NCBI GenBank assembly: GCA_946800325.1
Contig: OX326958.1
Span: 21,030,414 to 21,094,413, forward strand
Direction: 5' to 3'
Length of the DNA stretch: 64,000 nucleotides
DNA from: Luzula sylvatica
Lineage: Eukaryota > Streptophyta > Magnoliopsida > Poales > Juncaceae
How positions within the stretch are numbered: position 1 is the first letter of the stretch; the number at the start of each line of letters is the position of its first letter. A program made the position numbers and the translations under genes. Positions 45,438 through 55,390 of this stretch are shown piece after piece. Below the pieces are notes generated by a model, which saw nothing but the letters and a program-made list of their open reading frames with translations, was not told the DNA's origin and searched no databases.

Positions 45438-48400
45438 TCAATTACTCGATCCACTACTCTCGAGAAACAACTCGCACCCTCCCAAAATATTATCATACAC
45501 GATATTCTCATTTTCATGCAACTCCAAAATCCCCTTAATCTCTTTGACCAATTTCTCAACCACTCTCTCCTCCAATCGATTCGCATTATTCGATAAAAGA
45601 TTCGACCAAGATCTCGAAGAAATATTTCTCAATTGGCGTTCGTCAAAATTTCTAATACAAGATAAGGCCGATACAACATTTCCTTCTTTTAGTTTCAAAC
45701 AAAACCTCTCCATTAGAATCGGAACTGGAGGGGTTCTCCCGAATGAAACCATATGATGCCACGTCGTCTCCAGTACCTCAACCTGTACACAAAACATTTC
45801 ATTTTTTTCAAGTTTTTTAATCAAATTTTACAATTAATACAAAATAAATATTACCTTTCCAGCCCTAAAAGAATCCATAACCATCTTCAAATGCTTTCTG
45901 GTATCAAAAGGGTAACCACGACGCAACATTTGCAAAAAGGCCCTTGTAAAATCATCCCATTTTCCATTCTTCGCGCAAACCTCAATCATAATATTAAACA
46001 TGAATTTATCCGGTACGATTTTTTCCTCCGAATCGTTCTTCCCGTTTACATCGCTAACCCCGTCGAGAATTTCATTAAATAAACTTATCGATTCGTCAAA
46101 CATTTTATGTCGAATATACAATTTCAACATTATGTTATACGTGATTACATTTGGCGAACAATATTTTTGCATATTATCGAAGATGTATTTTGCATTTTCC
46201 AAACTATCAGAGTCTATACACGCTTGTATAAGCCCTGTGTACGTCACCACCAAGGGCTTCTTCGCAACTTTGCATATTTTGTCAATCTGCATAAAAAATA
46301 AACATACAAGGGCATGAACGTAAATAAAACTTCTTATGAGGGTATATATGAAAAAGGATATACCTGAAGAAGAGCTTCTTCGCATCTGCCAGCTGTACAA
46401 AGGCAACGAGCAAAATCATAATAAAGACTCGCGGACCCCACGATTCCTTTCCTCTCCATTTCTTTCACCGCTTCTATTGCCTCCTCTGTTTTTCCTTCTT
46501 TCCACAAAGCATTTATCAACACTGATAAAGTTTCAAATTAAATATTGTTTTAGATGCAAAATTAAATGAATATAATATTAATATATATATATATATATAG
46601 GAAAAAGTTGGACCTCCCCTTTTACCCTCCCCCACACCTCTTGATGTGTTGGCATAAGGCTTAACACCTTCAAATTTAACATCTTAATTATGATTTAACA
46701 CCTTAATTTGTAGTTTAACATCTTTATTATGATGTTAAACTATAAATTAAGATGTTAAATCATAATTCAGATGTTAAACCATAGTGGTGTTAAGCGTTAC
46801 GATGACACATCAAGAGGTGTGGGGGAGAGTTGGGGGAAGTGCATCACTACTCATATATATATATAGAGAGAGAGAGTATACTTTTGTAGTTTAAAGCACT
46901 TGGCATTTGTGATTTCTTCATTTTGTCGAAAAACTCGTACACCAAGTTATACTTCTCGCATACTAGCATTACCTACATTACATAAATTACAAATAAACCC
47001 AAAATTATATTAATATTTGTTTATTATTAATACCTCCATGACGAGTCCATAAGTAGTATTACTAGGTCTTATAAATCTCTCCTTCAATTGTTGCAATACC
47101 CAAAATGCCCCTTGCCATTGCTTCGCTTGCACACACGCATTCAACACCTACGCCACAAAACCCTTTCAAAAATTACCAAAATACCCTCAACGAAAATTAA
47201 CTCGAAATACCAAACTCACAGCATTATAAACGACGAGATCGGGTTCTAAACGCGGGTCCCAGTTATGAATATGACCCGTATTGTACTCATTTTTATTCCG
47301 TGGAAAATTTCTCATGCATTCCATAACGTCGAATAATTCTTTCATTAATCCTGCTTGACCTAACGCCACCGTAATGCAATGATATGATGCTAAATCTGGA
47401 TACGAACCGAATTCCTCCTGAAATATTGTATAAATTTTGGTTAAATGGAATTTGAAAAAAGTTTAGGGGTGTATTTGTAAAACTTACTCTCATGGAGTTG
47501 AATACATTGAGAGCTTCGAACGGTCTCCTTGCTTTTCCAAGTACATCCAGTACCGATGTGTATATATATCTGCATGCAAATAAAATTATTTTAGTGAGAT
47601 TTACATATTTACCCTTCGAAAAATAAAAAATATCACATTTACCCTTTCAAATTCTAGTATAACTATTATGAGGGGTATATATGCAAATTCCCCATTTTAT
47701 AAATGTACCTGGTTTTATAGGAATTGAATCTCTCTCCAGTTTGGAGCCACTGGACAATTTGGAGAACTTGTCTCCAGTTCCCTAATTTTCCTAGGAACTG
47801 GACGACTCGTAGTATACTATGATCTGAAAATTTTATTTTCGCACCGTGCATTATTTTCGAGAATTGCCAGGCTGGCATGTTCACGTTCGCAGCATTCAAC
47901 CTATGTAAAATATTAAAAAAACATTATTATGAGTTTTTTAATAAAATAAAATAAATTGGATTAAAATGGAGAGATGAGTTTCGTACTGGCAAGCTAATTC
48001 TTGAATTCGTTCTTCCATTTCCATTTTGAGTACTCTCGGTCTGTTATTCACGTCGGTAAATACTTCGAATGTTTTGAACGCCGCGCGTTCATCGAGATCC
48101 GTGCTAGTAGATTCTCCTCTCCTGATAATTTTATTGCCCCCAAATCTGGTATCATTGTGATTATAATATTCAGATTTATCAAAGTTTCTATCTTTTGGTG
48201 TATTATTTTGTTCGATTAATCGGTCGAATCGCCCATTTGTATTTTTCTGATAAGATTTATTCTCTCTTGTTTGATTAATTTCATATCCATTTTCATGTTT
48301 ATCTCTTCTAAAAGATTCAGATTTATCGATAAATCTATCTTTTGGTGTAAATCTTTCGAATTTGGTATCGTCATGAGTAGGACTTACATATCTATTTTTC

Positions 48401-49905
48401 TGATAAGATTTATTCTCTCCTATTTGATTAATTTTATATCCATTTTCATATTTATCTCTTCTAAAAACTTCAGATTTATCAATAAATCTATCTTTTGGTG
48501 TATATCTTTCGAATTTGGTATCATCATGAGTAGGATTTACATTTCTATTTTTCTGATAAATATTTTTCTCTCCTATTTGATTCATTCCATAGCCATTTTG
48601 ACGTTTTTCTCTTCTAAAAGATTCAGATTGATCAATATATCTATCTTTTGGCATATTTTTGTGCTCAATTGATTGATCAAATTGCCCATTTCTATTTTGT
48701 TGATAGAATTTTCCCTCTCCAATTTGTTTAATTTGATATCCATTTTCACGTTTATCTTTTCGAAAACGTTCAGATTTATCAATAAATCCATCTTTTGGTG
48801 CATTTTTCTGCTCAATTGATTGATCGAATCGCCCATTTCTATTTTGTTGATAAGATTTTTTCTCTCCAATTTGAGTTCTTTCATATCCATTTTCAAGTTT
48901 ATCTTTTCGAAAACCTTCAGATTTATCAATAAATCTATCTTTTGGTGTATTTTTCTGCTCGATTGATTGATTGAATCGCCCATTTCTACTTTTCTGAGAA
49001 GAATTCGTCTCACCTATTTGATTAATTTCATTTTCATTTTCATGTTTTTCTCTTCTAAAAGATTCCGATTTGTCAATATATCTATCTTTTGGCTTGTTGT
49101 TCTGCTCAGATTGATCGAATCGCCCATTTCTATTTTGTTGATAAGACTTTCTCTCTCCAATTTGATTAATTTCATATCTATTTTGAAACTTCTCTTTTCG
49201 AAAACCTTCAGATTTATCAATAAATCTATCTTTCGGTGTATTTTTCTGCTCAATTGATCGATCAAATTGTCCCCTTTCATACTGCCTATTATTCGATCTC
49301 CTATCTGCATATGAATCATTTGCACTCTCATTTTTTCTATCAAAATTAGTGTGCCCAAATTTATTATCCACTTCACCTATTCTACCATTTCTCTCAAAAG
49401 AACCAGAATTTCTCTTATTCTCAAATTTGGTGAAATCCTTGGGCTTTTCACGGTAATTCTCTCTAATTGGTTCTTTCTTCCAATTAGCAATTTTCTTATT
49501 TCCTTTACTATCGCTAGAAAAAGAACTCACCTTGCTCCTAATATTTTTATTTGAGCTTTGATTTTCAGAATCTCCGTGAGGATTACTGCTTCTATCAACT
49601 TTAACCGACTCCATAATCTTCACATAATCAGAAAAAGAGGCGCTGAAACTGAGATCCTTCTCAATTACCGAAATTTCTCCTTTCACTACAGAACTCGCAC
49701 GAACTCTACACTCCTTTCGTCTTTTCTCAAAACCATAACTTTCCTTCGCCAAAACACAATTAAAATGGATTCCCAAAACGGGTTTCTCAAAAATCGAAAC
49801 TGCACGAACAGACATTGAAGATTTTGATACTGAACTGGGGAAAGGTGTCCCATTTTTTATTGAAATAAACGCACCCAAATGATTAATTCCCACAATAAAA
49901 GCCAT
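45438..49905 (-). CDS. EMB2279: EMB2279-like pentatricopeptide repeat protein, nine exons
   Basis: Exons on the minus strand: 49905-47987, 47900-47709, 47569-47488, 47417-47220, 47147-47034, 46972-46882, 46521-46364, 46286-45855, 45782-45438. All introns are GT-AG, phases agree, and the product is 1176 aa. The N-terminus looks like a plastid transit region. Residues about 211-590 are a tandem repeat of ~49 aa (TPKDRFIDKSEGFRK core). From residue 640 on there are helical repeats with PPR-type helices, e.g. KQWQGAFWVLQQLKERF, LINALWKEGKTEEAIEA, NVITYNIMLKLYIRH. The C-terminal half resembles Arabidopsis At1g30610 (EMB2279), less so DG1. Such P-class PPR proteins bind organellar RNA and EMB2279 is embryo-essential. 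Intron 6 holds a foldback MITE. The orthology call is from memory of the family, not from a search. Confidence 0.85.
46627..46827. mobile_element. Foldback MITE in PPR intron 6
   Basis: The outer arms pair (CCTCCCCCACACCTCTTGATG with CATCAAGAGGTGTGGGGGAG). The inner arms also pair (46691-46722 with 46731-46762), so almost the whole 200 bp can fold into one hairpin. It lies between TA-rich microsatellites, which hides any target-site duplication. The host splice sites are intact. Confidence 0.8.
48135..49275 (-). repeat. Coding minisatellite, ~147 bp unit, about 7.5 copies
   Basis: Repeats in exon 1 of the PPR gene. The 147 bp (49 codon) period keeps the frame. Core: TPKDRFIDKSE-FRR(E/D)K-ENGYEINQIGE-KSYQ-NRN. 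Two units carry a THDDTKFER variant linker instead of FDQSIEQKN. Reverse-frame open frames over this region are shadows. Confidence 0.9.
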
Positions 49906-50062
49906 TATTTCACCAAATTCAGGTTAATATACAACTTTCAGCTCAAATTTTGCTCTCCCTTACTATGGCCATTGGCATGCTAAGTGCCTCTTCGGATATA
50001 TCTCCTCACTCCCAATCTTCTGAGCGTCGACAGAGAGAAAGAGATTCATCTGATTAACAAAA

Positions 50063-50074
50063 GGCCCAGGCCCA
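50063..50074 (-). promoter_or_regulatory. Two adjacent site II (TGGGCC) motifs
   Basis: On the minus strand TGGGCCTGGGCC lies about 160 bp upstream of the PPR start codon. TGGGCY elements bind TCP factors and are frequent in promoters of plant genes for organelle and ribosome functions. Function here is inferred. Confidence 0.45.
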
Positions 50075-50122
50075 GAGATTCTCTTACTATAAATAAATGT
50101 TTCTATAAAATTCTTCAACGAT

Positions 50123-50195
50123 GATCGCGTGGCCTAATGGATAAGGCGCTCGCCTCCGGAGCGGGAGATTGTGGGTTCGAGTCCCACCGTGATCG
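50123..50195 (+). tRNA. tRNA-Arg(CCG), 73 nt, no intron
   Basis: The cloverleaf folds fully: acceptor GATCGCG/CGTGATC (one G-T pair), D arm GGCC...GGC with A-box GTGGCCTAATGG, anticodon stem CTCGC/GCGGG, loop CTCCGGA with anticodon CCG, T arm GTGGG TTCGAGT CCCAC with B-box GGTTCGAGTCC, discriminator G. It decodes CGG as arginine. A CAA motif lies about 5 nt upstream and a T-run (ATTTTT) follows within 12 nt, as expected of a Pol III unit. It is divergent from the PPR gene. Confidence 0.95.
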
Positions 50196-50430
50196 TTTCA
50201 TTTTTAACTGGAGCGAAATGGCTTGGTTGGTTCTTTTTTCTTCAAAACTTATAAAACTCATTCAAACACACGAGATAAATGTTAAATCAAAAAAATTATG
50301 TTATCAGTTATCCACTGATTTAGATTATGATTATGAAAGTAAATATTAGCAGAATACTTGTTTTACGCAGCAAGCAATATAATTATATTTTCCATTTTAT
50401 TACTAATGAATAGTGATGTATTAAAAAAAA

Positions 50431-50460
50431 CTAGCATGGTACCCGCGCCATTGCGTGGGC
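50431..50460 (-). mobile_element. Helitron 3' terminus (minus strand)
   Basis: Read on the minus strand: CCCACGC-AAT-GGCGCGGGT hairpin (one G-T pair), then ACCATG, CTAG, and host T-run. This is the classic plant Helitron 3' end. The 5' end to the right could not be placed, so element length is unknown (it must lie to the right of 50431). Confidence 0.7.
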
Positions 50461-51429
50461 TTGTTGTTAGAAATTGCGACAATTTTGGCTATTTTGTTTT
50501 GAGTTTAATGTTTTTGATGAGTGTTTTTTCCATGAAATGTAATATTTTTTTTGGCACAATATTCGCATGGATGAAGATAGTTTCGGCATAAAACATGTTT
50601 CGTGAGCACATATTACATTTTTCATTTCTCACAACTATTAATAATTGTTTCTGCCATTGTTTTTTTCATCCAAACAAAACGTAGCAAACAATAAATAATC
50701 ATTATATTAATTCGTATTGCGTTTCTATATTTACTTTCTGCATTTTCGTTTGTGTTTATTTTTTTCTATTCATATTTATTATTCGGTGTTCATATTGGTT
50801 GATATTTGTTTTTCATTGTCATATTCGTGTTTTGTATTTTGTATTTGCATGTGTTTTCGTCTTTTTGGAGGTAAACCAACTTCGATGTAAAGCCGTGTAA
50901 AGCCGACAGTAGAATGATTTTCCTTGTATCGAGCACTTCTAGAACTTTATATATCCAAGACCAACGTAATTTTCCTTTTGTCACAGTTCTTATTACGGTT
51001 TTTTCGATTTCCAATATAATATCACATCATATCCATATCCATATTCGTACATGAGCTGAGCCCCAAACAATACAAACAACACCCCACGAAGTAAAATTTG
51101 AGTGAAATCGCTCGCAATAGCAAACAAATTTTGCACATGATACAGACCCCAAAATTTTATAGCCCTTCCCGACACACACGACCAACAATTACCAAATTAC
51201 AAATTAGTAAAATGAAATAAAAATTATTATATTATTACAAATACTCGAACGCAACTAATTTTTTTGAGAAATACCTCCGGAGTACGGTGTAAGTATCAGA
51301 AATACCCCTGGATACGGAAATAATATCAACGACGATCCACACATACCTGTCAGGTCACACCTATGATCCAAGCAAATAATTACATCTAATTATAAAAGAA
51401 CGTAAATATTTTGAATATTAAAACGGAAA

Positions 51430-51630
51430 TAAGAAATAAATTAAATGATCATACCTCGGTTTTCTGTCCTTGGTCTCGCGTTTCTTGTATGCGTTGGGGA
51501 TTCGCCCCGGTCGTTTTGAGGCAATTTCGAAAGCGGTTGCTGAAGTTTTTTTATTCGGAATTTGGTTTGGGGAAAAAAATAGTAAGAGCCCCATTCGCAG
51601 CACAACCAGCCATACGTCTACTTGTGACAT
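51430..51630 (-). other. Possible orphan exon, unrecognised
   Basis: A minus-strand frame of higher GC content than its surroundings encodes SATAFEIASKRPGRIPNAYK and ends near a plausible donor (GAG-GTATGATC at about 51455). I cannot join it to another exon or name it. It may be a decayed gene piece. Confidence 0.2.
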
Positions 51631-51656
51631 GATGATTTGCTTTTTTCTTCAAAATC

Positions 51657-51960
51657 CCAAATCGAACCAAAAAAATATTATGAAATCAGGTTTTAGTTGT
51701 ATTTTGGATTTGAACAATTAGAATTTAATTAACATAAATTATGGTTTAGTTGAGTCCTAACAAAACCGAATCGGGGCTTGACCAAATATTGCGTACTGAT
51801 TAGAATTGAATTAATTTTGTAATTTGTAATTAACAGAAATTATAAAATCCCAAATCGAACCAAAAGAAATTACGAAATGAGGTTTCAATTTGGACTCTAC
51901 AATTTAACAATTAGAGTTTAATCAACAAAAAGAATGGTTTAATAAAGAGTAGCCGGACGA
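51657..51960. repeat. Tandem duplication, period ~193 bp
   Basis: A block beginning CCAAATCGAACCAAAA with ACAATTAGA(A/G)TTTAAT recurs about 193 bp later with substitutions and small indels. Confidence 0.65.
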
Positions 51961-52303
51961 ACTTTTTTAACAATATCAGTAACAGAAACGAAGAGTATAT
52001 CTATTTTGCAAATTTGAGTTCCCCAATCGTGTCAATAATTAGAGTTTAAATGACATCTGAGTAATATTTATGATAATGATCGAACTAAACAGTAACAAAA
52101 ACAAAGAATATACCTAAGATAACGATTGAACAATTAGAGTGTGCAAGCTTCTGAATCTACTTGGCAGTGCCTCGCCTCTCTGTATGGGAAATAGCTTCTG
52201 AATCAGTAAGAGAGCAGTAACAGAAACACAAATTAGCGATTCTCGATTCGAAATCAGTAAGAGAAACATGTTCTGAATCTAGGAATCGTAGCATGTGCAA
52301 GGT

Positions 52304-53290
52304 TTACTTGACTACAATGAAAGAACAGGAAGAAAAACAACAAATCTGAGCAAAGAAATCAAACCATAGCAGAGACACCAACCAATATGAAAGTGAGGAC
52401 GAAAAGGGCGTCGCTCTCCGTTGGCAGTGCATCGCCTCTTCGTCGCGAGCGTTGCGTTCCATATATATACCCTGAAAGTAAAAATATCCCTGCAAATTAA
52501 CCCCTCCCATTAAATTTACTCCAACTTTGCTCAACCATGGATGGCCACGTCTCCATTTACTGTTTACCACCCCCATCTCGTCTATCGCCCCAAGCAAAAC
52601 ATGCCCCCATCCCCTCTCTTGTTGGTCTCGCCACCCCACAACCCTCTCTTTCGTCAACCATAACCCTAAACCGCGAGAGAACAGAGAAAGAGAGAAGGTA
52701 GCGACGGATAGGGAAGCCTGGAAATACCCTAAACATACCCCATCACATCGGCTCTCTCTCGCACGCTGGCTCGGGCATTGAGCTGGCTCGGGCGGGCATG
52801 GAAGCCTCGCCGTCGTCCATCGTCTGCAGGCGGCGGGAGAATAGCGACTGGCGCATTTTAATGATGGCTCTGAGGGTTTAGGGGCTCCAAGAAATTCGAA
52901 GCTCCTGAGTCGGCTGCAGAATGAAGGTGCCTGAGGTGTTTGTATCATGCCTCGAACCACTTCGGTAAAGTCGAGCAACTTCACATAAGCGAGGAGGCGA
53001 CAAGCGGTGACAGAACACACACAAGGTGTTTGCTAAAATGCCTCAATCTAGGGGGTCGGCTAATTTTACTATAATTTTAGTATATGCACAAGGTGTTTGT
53101 TCTTTGATCTCTCGAACTTTTCCAGGGGGTTAAAAGTCGAGCAACTTCGCATAAACGAGGAGGCGATGAGGGGTGACAGAACGTACACAAGGTGTTTGTT
53201 AAAATGCCTCAATCCATTTGAGTGAGCTAATTAACCCTCCCATTAAATTTACCCCATCTTTGCCCATACCCAGCTGGCCACGTATTTGAT
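52304..53290. repeat. GC-richer stretch with two direct duplications, no gene called
   Basis: GTCGAGCAACTTC-CATAA followed by CGAGGAGGCGA and AAGGTGTTTG-TAAAATGCC occurs at about 52972-53046 and 53138-53213. CCTCCCATTAAATTTAC-CCA...GGCCACG occurs at about 52504 and 53236. A 238-codon minus-strand frame (53020-52304) has no recognisable domain and a composition like untranslated DNA, so I do not call it a gene. Confidence 0.55.
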
Positions 53291-53384
53291 CATCTCACCG
53301 TCTGCTGAAATACCCCAATTAATCCACACCCTCCGTCCAGCACAAAACCTAGACCCCTTCTGTCCCCCTCATGCCCTTTTTTAA

Positions 53385-54102
53385 GCATACACACAGCTCC
53401 AGTCTAAATGCACGAGAAACTTGTCGTACCAGAGGTGCAATGACTACACATTGTCTCAGAGCTTTGCGGATTGAGCCACATTGAACAAGTAGCGGTTCTC
53501 GGTACCTGCAACTGCAATCAAATGGAGATATATCATGGAATAGTTGAAATCGCGAGGTCATTGAATGGATGGCAAAGGTAATAAAAATTAAAAATCCCTT
53601 TTTAGGTTAATAAACAAAATAAATGATCATTTATAACTACATTTATTTCCAATTACAGTCCAGTGGAATCCATGGCTAGGAGTTGCATCAGGACCTATGC
53701 ATGGAGACTGACGTGAATCGCCACCTGTTAGAAGTCTCCTACGGACCGGACTCTCTGGTTCTCGGCGAAGTTCGAATCCTCTGTAGTTTAAAACAAGTCG
53801 TCAGGGTCGATCAAAACAACGGAGGCCTCGGCAAAAACATTGACAGAATGTTCGAAGACGCAATCACAGCCGGCAAACACGTCGGATGCGAGACCAACAT
53901 ATCCTCATACGCGAACGAGAAATTGAGAGCTGTTGTTACGACTCGACTTAGAAATTTGTTAAAGAGAACGTGTGAGCCATTGTTAGGAGATTCTACTGTC
54001 GATAGAAGTTATGTTCGTGCAATTCAGTTTAATAATAATGAGGTCACTTTTAACTCTAGAGTCTTGAATTATACGTTATTATGTTTGTTTCATGTGGAAT
54101 GA
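53385..54102 (+). pseudogene. HEMA: Glutamyl-tRNA reductase (HEMA) pseudogene fragment
   Basis: Homology runs in two pieces across a GT-AG intron (53578-53658). Piece 1 reads HTAPV, stop, MHEKLVVPEVQ, stop, then SHIEQVAVLGTCN, MEIY, and after a frameshift REVIEWMAK. Piece 2 reads SSGI, then in-frame TAG, ELHQDLCMETD, then HLLEVSYGPDSLVLGE, LKQVVRVDQ, ETNIS. This follows the N-terminal catalytic domain of GluTR, the first committed enzyme of tetrapyrrole synthesis, but the catalytic Cys context is damaged (GTCNCN for STCNR). NADPH-binding and dimerisation domains are missing or unrecognisable. Stops and frameshifts show it is dead. The retained intron means it arose by DNA duplication, not retroposition. 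Confidence 0.8.
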
Positions 54103-55390
54103 AGTAATAAAAAGTTTGCTTTACGTGAATTTAGATTCTATGCCGTTTTCTGACTACATTTTCATGCCAGCAAGGCTTTCTAGGCCCTGCTTCGAATTTG
54201 CTCGGGCTCACGGGTTTTACGAAACCTCCTCTGGTACATCTTAGCTCATAACACGTACTCATTTCTTATTACTAATTTTAATTTTTAAGTCCAAATATTT
54301 TTGTGTTAATTCTTAACCTAAACAACAAAAAGTTGAATTTGATGAACTAAAATACATGATTAAGGATACATTGGAAATATATGAAAAGGTTATTTCAAAC
54401 AAAAGATTTTCGAGGCTTTGTTCTTCTGCTTGGTCATTGACTGGTTGACAGGTCTCTTATTTTTTATCTATTTACTTGTTTATTTTTTGCCTACAACTAT
54501 TTTGCACTATTTTGACTACAAATATTTTTCAACTTCTTTTAAAGTACTCTTAGAATTTACGTTTGAAACAAAAATAACTTAAATGGGTCACATATTTTGT
54601 ACTGGCCATACTAAACAAATAAAATATTTTGATATTTTTTAATTTTTGTCAGGGCTTCAGTGTGACATTGAAAGTATGGTAGACTTCAATTCAAGGTATG
54701 TTGATTGTGACTTTTCAATTTTGTGTCACTTTAAAGAAAAATAAGCAACCAAAAAAAGTTAAAATAGTTAATGTAATATGTAATATATGGTTTTGTTTAT
54801 TGTATATGTTATTGTAATATGTCATCTCCTCAGCTTCTTGGTGTTAGTATTTTGATACTTTTTGTGTTCAAAATATGTTGATTTGTAAACATAATAATGA
54901 ATAAGTAATGACATCGTTGTTAGTATTTTTTTTTTCAAATGTGTTAAAGTTTCTCTGTACTTTCGTTTTACAGTATGGTTGTTTGGCAGTCGCTTATTTC
55001 GATTATTAAGAAAAAAAGTAATGAATTAGAAATACAAAGGAAAATGGGAAAATCTCGAGCAACTTAAGTAACATGCCAAAATCATAATGAATTGTAATAT
55101 TTAGTAAGTAGTCATAACAAATTACAATCATTCGGTTAAAGTTCTGAATTTGGTTTTGGTAAGTGTAGAGTTTCAAAGGAAATTATATATGTATGAAAAT
55201 ATATTGAATAGCTATATTAAGAAAACCAGTCATTTAGATTGATTACGAATAAAAGAAAATAGAAATACATAAAGAAACATATTTTAGGATGGTTCGGTGA
55301 AAGTAGAAATACATAAAGAAAACCATATTTTACGAATAAAAGAGCCTTTCGCGCGACTCTTTACATAAGAGCAAGGCCGTAGCCGCCAGC

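Noticed and set aside
47938..49905. Reverse-frame ORFs of 96-143 codons across the PPR exon 1 repeats
   Set aside because: They are shadows of the coding minisatellite, whose periodic sequence keeps other frames open.
52304..53020. 238-codon minus-strand ORF
   Set aside because: No domain, no homology I recognise, overlaps duplicated non-coding blocks, and shows no codon-usage or splice support.
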